DNA of 64,000 nt from Porphyra umbilicalis (Eukaryota > Rhodophyta > Bangiophyceae > Bangiales > Bangiaceae): positions 1 to 64,000 of the forward strand of contig KV919054.1 in the NCBI GenBank assembly GCA_002049455.2, read 5' to 3'. Below the pieces are notes generated by a model. It searched no databases, was not told the origin of the DNA, and was given only the letters and a program-made list of their open reading frames with translations. Position numbers and translations under genes: made by a program. Of the stretch, positions 33,916-45,063 are shown in pieces (the stretch's first letter is position 1; every line of letters starts with the position of its first letter).

Positions 33916-35001
33916 ATGGACCGGCTCCTACCCGTGGGCATGTCCCTCCTCGAGCGCAACACGCTGCCAGACGCCCTGACGCGGGCGGGCATCCGCCAGC
34001 TCCTCGCCGTGCGGCTGGCGGAGGAGGCGTCCCCGACCGTCGAGGGCGACGCGGACCGCCACGCGGCCATGGTCGCCTCCCTCCGGGAATCCCCCGTGGC
34101 CATTGAGACGGCGGCGGCCAATGAGCAGCACTATGAGCTGCCGGCCACCTTTTTCCGCGCCGTCCTCGGCCCCCGCCTCAAGTACTCGTGCGCCTACTTC
34201 CCGCGCCTCGGCGCGTCGACGCTCGCGGAGGCCGAGGACGCGATGCTCGCGCTGTACGTCGAGCGCGCCGGCCTCGTCGACGGCATGCGTGTAGCGGATG
34301 TCGGCTGCGGGTGGGGCTCCCTCTGCCTGTACATTGCCGAACACTTCCCCGCGTGCACCATCACAGCCGTGTCCAACTCGACCTCCCAGCGGGTGCACAT
34401 TGAGGGGGTGGCCAAGCGTCGGGGCTTTACCAACCTCACTGTCGTCACGGCGGATGTGAGCACCTGGGCGGGCCCCCCGGTGCCCGTCGACGTCCTCTTC
34501 TCCATTGAGATGCTCGAGCACATGAAGAATTACGGGGCGCTCTTTGCCAAGTTTGGGTCCTGGACGACCGACGCGGGCGTCGCCTTCATCCACATCTTTC
34601 TCCACAAGGCGTACGCGTACCACTTTGAAACGGAGGGGGCGTCCAACTGGATGGGCCGCCACTTTTTTTCGGGGGGGACAATGCCCTCGGCGGCCCTGCT
34701 GCACTACTTTGCGGGCGACGGCGGGTGGACGTGCGACCGCTACTGGGCGGTCGACGGGCGCCACTACGCGGCCACATCCGAAGCGTGGCTCGCTCGCATG
34801 GACGCGGCCGGCCCGGCGGTGCGCGCGGAGATGGTGACCTCGTACGGGGCGGCGGGGGCGGTCAAGTGGACGGCCTATTGGCGGACCTTCTTTTTGGCCG
34901 TCGCCGAACTGTTTGCGTACAAGGGCGGCTCCGAGTGGTACGTCGGGCACTACCGGTGGACCAAGCGGCGGGCTGGCGCCGCGCCGGCGGCGGCAACGTG
35001 A
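33916..35001 (+). CDS. CFA synthase / coclaurine N-methyltransferase-like enzyme
   Basis: Intronless 361-residue SAM-dependent methyltransferase. I chose the ATG at 33916 because family similarity begins there. The open frame extends upstream, but only through the 25-bp repeats and low-complexity sequence. Residues 69-95 carry the family entry motif (NEQHYELPATFFRAVLG...YSCAYF). Residues 126-137 are the SAM-binding motif I (VADVGCGWGSL). The SIEMLEHMKNY segment holds the Glu and His conserved in the CFA-synthase fold, and GGTMPS and SEWYVGHY near the C-terminus complete the match. Bacterial CFA synthases methylate lipid double bonds, while plant relatives N-methylate alkaloids. The substrate here cannot be told from sequence, and the enzyme is probably cytosolic or membrane-associated. 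It is convergent with TRAP-beta, with 352 bp between the stops. Confidence 0.85.
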   Translation: MDRLLPVGMSLLERNTLPDALTRAGIRQLLAVRLAEEASPTVEGDADRHAAMVASLRESPVAIETAAANEQHYELPATFFRAVLGPRLKYSCAYFPRLGASTLAEAEDAMLALYVERAGLVDGMRVADVGCGWGSLCLYIAEHFPACTITAVSNSTSQRVHIEGVAKRRGFTNLTVVTADVSTWAGPPVPVDVLFSIEMLEHMKNYGALFAKFGSWTTDAGVAFIHIFLHKAYAYHFETEGASNWMGRHFFSGGTMPSAALLHYFAGDGGWTCDRYWAVDGRHYAATSEAWLARMDAAGPAVRAEMVTSYGAAGAVKWTAYWRTFFLAVAELFAYKGGSEWYVGHYRWTKRRAGAAPAAAT

Positions 35002-35353
35002 CAGCCGCAGCCGCGCGGCGACCGCGCACGGGGGGCGTGGCCGACGGGGGGCGCGCCGTGCGCGCTGGGCGGCGCGTGCGTCGGACGGCCGCCTACGTTT
35101 TATTGTTTTTGTACGCAAGGTCGTCGGTCGCCAGTGCTCCTGTGGGCGCACACGCTCGCAACCAGGGCACGCCGTGCCCGTCTTCATTGGCAATCGCAGG
35201 CTCGAGGTCTTTCCAACAAACGCAGCGGAGAATGGTACCCTGGCCTTGCGTTTGTCTTCGGCTTTCTCTTTGTACTGTTTCGGACGACAACCCCACGCAC
35301 CCGTGGCACACTGGGTGGCGCTGCCGCCTCGTCAGCAGCCGCACGTCGACGCC
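35002..35353. other. Intergenic gap between convergent genes
   Basis: Holds the 3' UTRs of the methyltransferase (+) and TRAP-beta (-). No separate gene is seen. Confidence 0.5.
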
Positions 35354-36495
35354 CTATTGCTTCTTCTTGGCAACCGGGTCCGACAGGTTAAGGATGCGCG
35401 CGCTGGATGCGTAAACAAAGAACGGACCGAAGATGGTCAGCACGCTCGCGCCGATAAACATGATCCAGTCGGTCTGGGTTGACAGACCAGGAGCCGAGCA
35501 GCAGGGTTGACACAATAGCGCAGTGTGAAGCCAGAGGGAGCGCAACCGAAAGAGAACGTTAGTGACGGCACAACATGAACGCCAATAGTGAGGATTGCCA
35601 CAACGTGCTGGCACCCCTCCGCGCAATCCAGAGTCAGCCACGCAGCCGGAGCAATCAACATACCACGTGCATGTCGGTGCGCTTGTTGAAAGTGTACATG
35701 TCCTCGACACTGATGGTCGCGTCGCTCGCGGACGTCGTCATCTGCGCCAACCAAACCAGGCATGACAGTCCAAGCACCAGCAAGCAACAAACACAAGGAG
35801 CAGCACGTGGTCATGTCAGTCAAGTTGAATTGCCTCGCGCCACGCGCCCGAAAGGCAAGCCCGCATCGCCACGAAACAGCCAGAAAAACACCCTGCACAA
35901 GCCACCACCAACGTACCGTCTCGGCGCCATCGGCCGACGGCTTGTACGTCAGCTCCGCCGGGTGGGTGTAAAAAGTGCCCGCCCGCGTCGACTCGAGGTC
36001 AACCGTCGTCGACACGGTCGCGCCCGGCGCGAGCGACGGCCACGACTTGGAGAAGGTGCCGTCCAAGAGGGTGAACCGCTTGCGCGGGAATGACTTGTCG
36101 ACGAGGACCAGGTCCGTTGCCGTTCTGCGCGATGAAACCGACCAGACAGCAGACGGGGGAAGCAGAAACGAGCGATGCAGGGGGCGTCAGACACAAGTTA
36201 CAACAAACAAAGAATAGTGCACTTGACGGCAACTCGCCTGGGCGCAGATTCAGCGCCGTCATCACACCCACTCACTCCTGCCCGCAGGCACGACGTACCC
36301 CGCTCCGGCGTTATAGACCGAGTAAGACAGCGTCATGTTGTGGTTCTCCAGGATATTGGGTGTCAAGACGGAGCGGGACAGGATCAGGAAGGCGTCCTCG
36401 CGCGCCGGGGCCGCCGCCGCCGGGGCAACGGCGGCGGCCGCCAGGACCACCGCGGCGGCCAGCAGGGGCGACACGGACCGGAGCATCGCGAGCAT
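35354..36495 (-). CDS. SSR2: Translocon-associated protein subunit beta (TRAP-beta)
   Basis: Four exons: 36495-36299, 36124-35917, 35741-35664 and 35473-35354. The GT-AG introns are 174, 175 and 190 bp. The spliced frame gives 200 residues ending VAKKKQ, close to the ~183 of animal TRAP-beta. It has a signal peptide (MLRSVSPLLAAAVVLA...), then the lumenal immunoglobulin-like domain (MTLSYSVYNAGAG, SFPRKRFTLLDG, WPSLAPGATVSTTVDL, GTFYTHPAELTY). One membrane helix follows (WIMFIGASVLTIFGPFFVY), with a short Lys-ending cytosolic tail typical of the family. The NMT sequence is a possible glycosylation site. The protein sits next to Sec61 in the ER membrane and assists translocation of secretory proteins. 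An in-frame ATG three codons upstream of MLRS (36495) is taken as the start; 36486 is equally possible. It is divergent from RtcB. Confidence 0.93.
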
Positions 36496-37001
36496 GACGC
36501 CGTCCTGGGAGCGACACGCGGTATGAAAATAGCGTGAGTCGGACAAGGAAGACTGGGCACGGCACAGTCAGCACGACGGACGGGATAGGCAAGAGCGTCG
36601 ACTTGGCAAAGGACCGGCACCGGCGGTGGCGACACGTGTCTCCTTGTGTCGCTGACAGTCCCGAATTCCTAACTGCATACGACGCAGTTCGGTGAACAAA
36701 TTACCTGGGAAGCGTTCAGTACGATCCCTGGCAGGCAGCAAGAAGAATTACCCCACCACGGATCAACTAGTGTGCCACGTGTTCCAACACTCAGAGACTC
36801 GTTGGCTCCGTCGGCTGCGCTGTCGATGCCGCCGCCTGGTGCTGCACCCCATCCTTCCAACTGCGGCCACTACTTCTGTCCGTCCCGTCCGTACACCCTT
36901 GGCTAGTGAAGTGGCGCCACCCTTGTCCCATCCGGCGGCCGTCCTCCCGCGACTTGCAGAACTTGTCCGCCTCTGTGCGTCGGTCTCGCCGCCGCACCTC
37001 G
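36496..37001. promoter_or_regulatory. Shared upstream region of TRAP-beta and RtcB
   Basis: About 500 bp separates the two divergent start codons. It is less GC-rich than the flanking genes and contains no recognised gene, so it should hold both promoters. I see no defined promoter motif. If RtcB starts at the upstream ATG (36906), the shared region shrinks to about 410 bp. Confidence 0.5.
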
Positions 37002-38873
37002 ATGGCCACCTCTGAGGCAGCGGCCGTCCCCGCCGCGGAGGCGCCCGCCCCCGCTGGTGCCCGCACCCTGGAGGAGGAGATGGCCTACGTGTCACGCCTC
37101 GACGACACCTCGTACGAAATCCGCCCCGGCTTTGTCGACGGCATGCGCGTGCCCGGCCGCTTCTTTGTCAACCCGCAGCTCGAGAAGCTCGTCTTTGGGG
37201 AGCTAGAGCTGGCGTGCGAGCGGGGCGCCGACGGCGGCGGCTTCCTCCCCGCCGTCAAGCAGATTGCTAACGTGGCGACGCTGCCGGGTATCGTGGCTGG
37301 CTCCCTGGCCATGCCCGACCTCCACTCGGGCTACGGCTTTGCCATTGGCAACGTGGCGGCGTTTGACATGGACGACCCCGAGGCGGTCGTCTCCCCGGGC
37401 GGCGTCGGCTTTGACATCAACTGCGGGGTACGGCTGCTGCGCACCAATTTGACCGAAGCGGACGTGGCGGACAAGAAGGAACTCCTCGCTCAAACACTCT
37501 TTGACCACATCCCGGTCGGCGTCGGCTCGCAGGGCATCATCCCGACGACATCCGAGTCACTGTGTGAGGCGCTCGAGCTTGGCATGGACTGGTCGCTCCG
37601 CCAGGGCTACGCGTGGCCGGAAGACAAGGAGCATTGTGGTGCGTTTGACGGAGAGGGAGGTGGTTGTCTTTGTATGGGAGGGACGGGCACGGTGTGGCTG
37701 CGACCACGCTGCCGTGGTGCTGTGCAGGAGGAGGTGTGGCGTTGTTCATCGCGTGGCAATGGAATGGGCAGCACCTGTGGTGACAGCGCAAATTGTGGCG
37801 TGACGACAGCCAGGGTTGACGCGGCACCGTCGTCTGTGGGGTGCCCTGGTATGTGTGTGTGACATGGTGCCTTGAGAAGTTGCATCTAACCTGCTATATG
37901 TGTATCTGTTTTCTCTTGGTTGTGTGTGCGCGCAGAGGAGTATGGGCGCATGCCTGGTGCGGACGCGTCCAAGGTATCGGCGCGCGCTCGCAAGCGGGGG
38001 CTCCCGCAGCTCGGCACCCTTGGGGCCGGCAACCACTATGCGGAAATCCAGGTTGTTGACGAAATCTTCGAGCCTACGGCGGCGCGCAAAATGGGCATTG
38101 ACAAGGTCGGCCAGGTCGTCGTGATGATTCACTCGGGCTCCCGGGGGCTCGGCCACCAGGTGGCCACCGACGCGCTGCAGGCGATGGAGAGCGCTATGGC
38201 CCGTGACAACATCACAGTCAACGACCGGCAGCTGGCGTGCGCGCGCATCTCCTCCCCAGAAGGCCAGGACTACCTGGCCTCCATGGCCGCCGCCGCCAAC
38301 TATGCGTGGGTCAACCGCTCGACGATGACCTTCCTTGCGCGGCAGGCGTTTGCAAAGGTGTTCAACTCGACGCCCTACGACCTCGACATGCACGTCATTT
38401 ACGATGTGTCGCACAACATTGCCAAAATTGAGGACCACGTTGTCGCCGGCAAGCCCCGTAAGCTCCTCGTCCACCGCAAGGGCGCCACGCGCGCTTTCCC
38501 CCCGCACCACCCGATGATCCCCGTCGACTACCAGTTCATTGGCCAGCCCGTGCTCGTCGGCGGCACGATGGGCACCTGCTCGTACCTGCTGCTCGGTACG
38601 GACACGGGGATGCGCGAGACGTTTGGGAGCACCTGCCACGGGGCGGGGCGGGCGCAGAGCCGGGCGAGCGCACGGCGGACGCTCGATTATGAGACCGTGC
38701 TCAACAACCTGAAGGCAAAGGGCATTGCCATCCGGGTGGCGTCGCCCAAGCTCGTAACGGAGGAGGCACCAGAGAGCTACAAGGACGTGACGGAGGTTGT
38801 CAACACGTGCCACACAGCAGGCATTTCAAAGAAGTGCCTCAAGCTGCGGCCGATTGCGGTCATCAAGGGGTAA
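37002..38873 (+). CDS. RTCB: RNA-splicing ligase RtcB (tRNA and UPR RNA ligase)
   Basis: Two exons, 37002-37638 and 37936-38873, with one 297-bp GT-AG intron (phase 1) inside the EDKEHC/EEYGRM junction. The spliced product has 524 residues, against 505 for human RTCB, and matches it along its full length. Visible landmarks: [21 protein letters not shown] with the metal-binding Cys141, [21 protein letters not shown], and STCHGAGRA with the His that forms the GMP intermediate (H447). The end RPIAVIKG is the family's invariant C-terminus. It joins 2',3'-cyclic-phosphate and 5'-OH RNA ends using GTP and Mn(II), in tRNA splicing and, in animals, in unfolded-protein-response mRNA splicing. The start at 37002 gives a MATSEAAA leader. 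An in-frame ATG at 36906 would add a 32-residue Arg/Ser-rich extension that could be an organelle presequence. Confidence 0.95.
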
Positions 38874-39442
38874 AACAATAGCTGTTGTGCTGGCTTCACT
38901 GGGCGAGTAGGGAGGGCAATGCTTGCGCTCACACATGTATACTGGGGATGGCTCGAATCCTGCATGCTCTTGAGGAGCTATCTGGCAGTAGAGAAGCGCC
39001 AACAAGCGCCATGCAAGAAAAAAACACTTGGAGAGAATTCCCCTGAGTTGCTTGTTCATCTGTGAAAGAGGTAGAAGAAAACAACAAGGCACAGTCTTGT
39101 CGCGGCCGTCGATGTCCGTCTCGCGTCCTGCTATCTGAGGAAGCACAATCCCCTGGCCTTTAGGACAGGGTACTGTCCAACATGCGCATAGGGGCCCCCA
39201 TTCTAATTTTTTCCCGAGCTGGTGCACGTTGCGGGAGTACTTGCGAAAAAGCGGGGTGCACGCGGAGACCTCGTACGGCTCGGGCGGACGTCGCCGTACG
39301 TTGAGTCCGACATGGTTAGAAGCATCAACTTGCACACTATCCGCACATGTGTTTTTGCGCGATGGCCGTACGTTGGGCGTTTGTGAGGTCCAACCATGTA
39401 GAAAGAGGGTTTTTTTCTCGTTCAGATGGCTTGAAACGGGGG
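38874..39442. other. RtcB downstream region, no gene recognised
   Basis: Probable RtcB 3' UTR followed by sequence with no recognised gene. A minus-strand frame of 169 codons (39335-38826) overlaps the RtcB end and has no recognisable motif. Confidence 0.4.
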
Positions 39443-39450
39443 GTCTGTGC

Positions 39451-39843
39451 TAGGGTTGCACACGACGCCCCTATTTCGGGGGCGTCAGGGGCGCGCGACG
39501 GATAAGACGCCTTACTGACGCCCCATTAGGCAGCCAAAACGCCCTCACGACGCCCCAAGTAGCACCCTCAATACTCGAAATATAAGTCAAGTGGCACCCA
39601 TACAATACTCTCATATGTAATGTTTGTATCAAGACTGGGTGCCAGTCCCCAACCGGTTAGTTAACCAAGGTGCACAGCCGCCACCTGCTGAATCATGTAG
39701 ACCCCCTGAACACTTTCTCTTCGAGACGCCTTGCTGACGCCCTTTTGAGTTGGGGCGTTAGGGGCGCACGACGCCTAAATGACGCCCTAGTGACGCCCTT
39801 AACGACGCCCTTAACGACGCCCCGGGCGTTCTGAGCAACCCTA
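39451..39843. mobile_element. hAT-type MITE with perfect 8-bp target duplication
   Basis: Terminal inverted repeats start tagggttgc and end gcaaccctag-like (gcaaccc + ta). Both sides are flanked by the identical 8-bp sequence gtctgtgc (39443-39450 and 39844-39851), the target-duplication length of hAT elements. The 393-bp element encodes nothing. Its outer ~100 bp on each side are packed with gacgcc/ggcgtc words in both orientations, likely transposase-binding subterminal repeats. The perfect target duplication suggests a fairly recent insertion. Confidence 0.88.
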
Positions 39844-39851
39844 GTCTGTGC

Positions 39852-40514
39852 TTCAGACGAGCTGGAAACGAGGATGCGTGCTGCAAATGACCGCGTCGGG
39901 TGAGGAGTTGAAGACGTAATTGGTGAAACATGCCCCTGAGATGCTCTGGACGGTGGTTTTGTTCTTCAAAAGTTTGAACGCGCAGGAGAGGGCCAAGATC
40001 GGGGACAGCCGAGAGTCGTGGAATGTGGTGTGACCGTGGCGCGCAGTGATTGAAGCGGGCAGTCGCGAGTGGCGTGACGCAGCTGCCCGCGTGGTGCTGT
40101 GCGCGGACCTGTGACGAGGAGAGGGCGGCGTCGTGCGTGTGGCCCGTGCGAGGGGGTGGTGGTGTCGCGGTGGCGGATCCGGCCGTGCGGGATGTCGCGC
40201 AACTGACCGCGCGGTACGTCGTGGGGGGAGGAGAACGGACAGGGGGGTACGTTCGGGGGGCTGTGGAGGGGTTGAGGGGTCGTGGAGCTGGAGGGGGGGA
40301 GGGGTAAAGATGCCGCTGGCTAGCCGGTGGCAGCCCCTACGGCGGCGGCGGCGGACCCTGCGCCCTCGCCCCCTGCTGCGATAGGCTTGCTACTGGCAAC
40401 AAGCCTAGCCATCATGGACGAGGGGGCGGGAGTGGCGTGGCGTTTGCCCCAGGGGGCGGGTGGACTGCGCGGTAGCGGCGGCGGAGGCGGACGTGGGTGT
40501 GAGGCCGGTGGGCT
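39852..40514. other. No gene recognised
   Basis: Moderate-to-high GC with G-rich stretches at about 40130-40310. Only short open frames, none recognisable. Confidence 0.4.
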
Positions 40515-41222
40515 GCGCAGTGGGGCTTAGACCATGTACCTTACGGATCTGCTGATTCCGTGTTGCAGGCTGTTGCAGGATCTCCACAGTCTGCCAAATG
40601 GCTGCAGCCTGCTGGCTCAACAGATATCTGGCAGATCGGCACGCATGTTTTCTGCTCTTTCGCTGCTTGTCTGGATCATCCAAATGCTGAGACGATGCTC
40701 AGCTCGTGCTGTTCTTCTGCTGAACGCTAGTAAAACTCCTAGGAGGCGCGGAGTTATCTCGTTTCCACCAATAGGAAGCCGTTATCGTCATTCTGCAGCA
40801 GACTTGATGCTGAAGACATGCGCTGCAAGTGTAACCCAGTGGCAAGATTGCACAGATCCGGCGCAGAAATTGTGCGCTGCAACAGGGGTCCGGCAGCGAC
40901 CTGCAACATTTTACCAGCAGATTTCCCGCAGGTCAAAAACAACAAAGGCTTGTCGTGGGCAGAAAAAAACGGGAGAACACGCTGGACCTTTTTGGCACAA
41001 GATCTCCGGACCGTCACGGTGCTTTCCATGAAAGAAAAGCACCGGTCCTCCGTTTTTTTTGCATAAATGCACGACAATGAGCTGCTCCGCAGATCTCTGC
41101 TGCAGAAAATCATGCTGCTCGTGGCTCACGCGGCCACTTTTCCAGACCTGCAAGCAGTCTTCAACACGCCATTGCAGAGGATTCGCAGATCTGTAAGGTA
41201 CACGGTCTAAGCCCCACTGCGC
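40515..41222. mobile_element. Non-autonomous TIR element, ~708 bp
   Basis: 38-bp terminal inverted repeats at 40515-40552 and 41185-41222 share the core cagtggggcttagacc and differ at two positions. The inside is rich in ctgcagatct-type words, has no recognisable gene and is less GC-rich than the flanks. I could not define a convincing target duplication, so the superfamily (hAT or Mutator-like) is open. Confidence 0.7.
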
Positions 41223-42245
41223 TGGGGAGGGTGAGGCTGTCGGCGAGCCGTGCGTGGCTTGGGACTGTCGCAAGCACAGCGACGCCTGGGTGGGGGGCCA
41301 GCGCGCTCCGGGGCGGACGGCTCTGGCTCGCGCGCCTGCCCGTGGACTCCCGCAATGACATCAAAATAAAAACCAATGCAGTGCATGAAAAATATAACCA
41401 CGTGCCAAGTCACGCGCGACGCGGCATGCTTCAAGTCTAAACAATGCTCCAGAACTTACTCAAATAGATAATCTTCGATCACAGCACAACTCCAGGCCAG
41501 GGTGTCTTCGCGTACGCGCTTTCAGTCGGTTGTATTCATGAGGACTGTCAGCCGCCGATTCTAAGCTTCTTATTGGCCCTTTCGGCCGGCGCTGAGAGTG
41601 GCTCTGCCGACAGACCGGCGGACCCCGCCTCGACAGATCGGCTTGGCTCGACGCGCTCTCGCCCCGTCCCAGAAGCGGCCGCCACCACGCTGCGTCTGCT
41701 CCCCTCTCCTCCGGCCTGCGTCCCACCGTGCTTCACCCTCGTACGAGCCCCCCCCCTCCCCCTCCCCCGTCCACCTTCGGCGGACACCCCCGAGGCAGCG
41801 GCACGGCGCTGGCCTCGATGGCGTCCTCCTTGGCCGTAGTGAGCACGGGGGGTCTTCCTCTGTTGAAGCGCTCCGTTCAGTCCCGAGTCCGTGAAATCTC
41901 GCGCGAACGCATGAGAATCGCCGCTGTAAGGGGGCCCCGTGATGGGTCACACTCTCCATGATTGCGTACACTCCCAGTATTTACACGCGGCGTAGAAACA
42001 GGATCCCCGTGCAACCACACCAACGCACAGCGCAGCGGGTCTAGAACCGTCGGCAAAAGCACGTATGTTTTTGCCTGTTTCGAGCCTCTTGGAGGCCCGT
42101 GTTCCTGTTAAAAGAAACAGAACTCCTGTGCAAAAAACAGATCGACCCCCCTTGACAGGCGCACAGAGGCCATCCCATGCGAGGTCCTTGCAGATTTGTG
42201 TTTGCGAGAACAGGAATCGTTCCTCACTCCACACTTAGCGTCTGC
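41223..42245. other. No gene recognised
   Basis: Mixed GC. Includes a C-rich Pro/Ser-type stretch at about 41690-41790. None of the short frames is recognisable. Confidence 0.4.
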
Positions 42246-44274
42246 TAGTGTCTATTCTACCATCTAGACCAAATGATCCTAAAAGGATCAATTGATCCTG
42301 GTTTTGACTGGGCTGTGCTGCGGAAATCGCTGAACGCAAAACCCGATTCTGACGACAGAAATGGGATCAGCGGTGCCGGTTTAGTCTTGGGCGAGCAGCT
42401 GGAGCTTTATCTTTTGGTCAAATTTCCTCGGGAAGCCAGAGAGCGTCAATATTTTCGATGCCCGGAAGGTCCATGGCGGGGGGAGAGGGCCGTCTCCTAG
42501 AAGTTGTTGGGCTACGCTTCGCCCCAGAGAGAGGAAGTACCGATGGAAAGTCTCTGGAGGAGGAAGCATGCCCGCGCCAGCTCACTTCCCGCCACTACCC
42601 CGCTTTTCAGTAGGGTTGTGACCAGCGCATCCGGAATGCACATGTAGGCAAGCAGCCGGGGCAAAGCGCAGTGCCGGGAGCACCAAACTGTACGAAGATC
42701 GCCGAAGGGTCAGAGAGAAACAGATGCGAGGATTGACAGAGAAAAGTGAGAGGGGGGGGGGGGGTGGGCAGGGGACATAGCGAGGTCAGAGGGGTCCTGC
42801 ATCAGCTGTTTTTGGACTGCGCACGGCGCCCACCTCTTGGAGTGCTCTCACTTTTGTGGATGCCAACAGCCTCTGAACAGCGTCCGTATAGCCTTTCATT
42901 TTCGTCTCCATCCGAATCTGAAGCAAAGACCAGCAGAAGGGTCGCCGTGGAGTGCAACTGAGCGGTGTTGCACGGCGAAATCGCTGTTTACAGGTCTTCT
43001 GGAGGGCGGGGGAGGGAGGCTGTTGATGTCGGGCAAGCCAGAACGGGCTTTCCTGGTGCGTAAAGAGCGGGGTCTCTTCGTAGCAGCCAGGCTGAGGCGG
43101 TTGCCCCCCCACCAAGCTTGGGCTGATGCTTTAAATCCGTATGGTTTCGCGCGGAAGCGCAACCAAGCGAGTTTGCAGGCACCAGATCGGCCATTCTCAT
43201 ATGAAGAAACGCTGGAATCGACGATTTCCTGACAAAATCACATGAACCTTTTTCTTGGATCAATTTATTCTAGCTCATGGTAGAATAGACACTAAAGGTC
43301 TATTCCATGCATTTAGGCGCATGAGCAAAGGATTTTCCCTGCTGTTTCTGACTTTTTTCAACCACGAGAAGTAAACAGAACTGGTCTCCGTGGCATGGGT
43401 ACTCAATGAAAAAAAACTAGGTGCTCAAAGGATCTTTTAGCGCTGAGATACACCTTGGTGTTTCTCTGTCCCTCCAGAATCGCGCCGATTTCTTCGTCTC
43501 TGCCGATCCGGAACTGGCTCTGACTAACTTTTGATGCAAGACACGTATTGATCCGATCTGGCATCCCATGGAAATGCGCTTTCTATCGGCCGGCTACGAG
43601 CATCACCTGCCCCCGACCACCACCGCCCATGTTGACCAACGGCCACAAAAGTCGTCCAGACTTCCCTGCAGCACCGATGACACGCATTTTGTTGACTAGC
43701 CTCGCCGAGTTACCGCCTGCAGCGTCATCAGCGGGCCGCTTATTCCACAAAAAGGCGTTCAAGACAACGGTGGGATGCAAGGAAGAACGTGTATCTCTCA
43801 AGCCTATTGTCGTAGTCGCCTGAGAGTGTGTCATAGAACAGCTGATGAAGTAGGCTCCAGGATGCGTCCATGCGGAGCGCCAACGATCCTTCCATTGCCG
43901 AGTACTGTGCGCGCAAATATGAGTTGCGCTCATGCGCCTTAATGCGTGGAATCGACCTTTAGTGTCCATTCTACTGCTCCCGAGGCTCAAATGGGGCCCA
44001 GATGAGGCTCAAGTGGGGCTCAAATGAGGCTCAAATGGGGCTCCCCCTCATATGGCCTGGAGACGCGGACTTTTTGGGGTGTCTGGGGCACCACCTCCGA
44101 GTTGTCATCGTACACAGCCGCCGAGTTGGCCAAAAGGTGAGTGGACTACGGAGATTCCAGATCTATTCTCAGAAAGAGCAGCAGAGGCCGGAGACATGGT
44201 CACAGAGAGGCATCAAAAACAGCCTCAAATGAGGGGAATCGGCTCAAATGAGGCGGCCAGTAGAATAGACACTT
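42246..44274. mobile_element. Cluster of overlapping TIR elements (gtgtctattctac ends)
   Basis: Four copies of the end sequence tagtgtctattctac lie in alternating orientation: 42246-42263, 43277-43294 (inverted, perfect over 18 bp), 43961-43976 and 44258-44273 (inverted). A longer 47-bp inverted repeat (43280-43326 against 43928-43974, four mismatches) joins the middle pair. The pieces can be read as three abutting elements sharing ends, or as one ~2-kb element with internal inverted repeats. TA lies at the first pair's outer edges, as in Tc1/mariner-type insertions. The part near 43990-44250 repeats gaggctcaaatg. No transposase is visible. Confidence 0.65.
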
Positions 44275-44437
44275 GCATGGCCATAGATGCTTCTCCGTCT
44301 CTCTCTCTTTCTTGAAAGGTGAAGTATATACGTCTTGTGCTGTGTCTCTCTTTTTTTTCGAGTGGAGATGCATCTATCCCGGCGAACAGATGATTTCGGC
44401 GCCCTTTCTGGAAAAAGCAGCCTTGACAGAGCCCCAG

Positions 44438-44832
44438 TGTAGCATATCTCTGCTCCCAATTGGCAATTGGCCACAAGTAGCCTCCTTGACGGGCCAAAGC
44501 CCATGTCTCGTGGGAGTTGGCCTGTGGCACGCCCCTTGGGGGGCTACTTCCGCATTGTTTATTTTTTATTGGTTGTTTGCTTGCCTGTCTTATCTGTGTG
44601 CCGTCACTTATTACGATCGCTTGTGATCGGACGGTCGATCGACCAGTGCCCTCGTTTGTATTAAATCACCATGGGTCCGGGGTCGCCGTCGTGGGCGCCA
44701 CCCGGCTCCCCATCGGATGCCCTTCAACAAAAGGTCTTTCTTCCTCGCCGCGACGGCGATAGAACTCGCTTTATTGCTTTGCTACGGTCGGTCTCAGTAC
44801 ACTGGTAATTGCACCAACGTTATCAATACCAC
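44438..44832 (+). repeat. 5' LTR of the Gypsy element
   Basis: Begins tgtagcatatctctgctccc and ends near caataccac. Direct copy of 52810-53203. Confidence 0.88.
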
Positions 44833-45063
44833 ATTTGGTGGAGCATCAGGGGATACCCTCGCCTTCATCGTGCCTCGGGGCACGGTGTTCCCAAGAACTT
44901 TCTCGCCGCCTCGTGGCATTGTGACGGTGTCGATACGGTCGCTTGGCGCGCGGGGCGTAAGCCATCGACTTGTGGGCGTGGTGCCGGGGGCATCACGGTT
45001 GAGATCTTCGACGTTGGCGCGCAGGGCGTTAGCCAAGTCGGAACACTTTGTTCAGGTCCCAGT

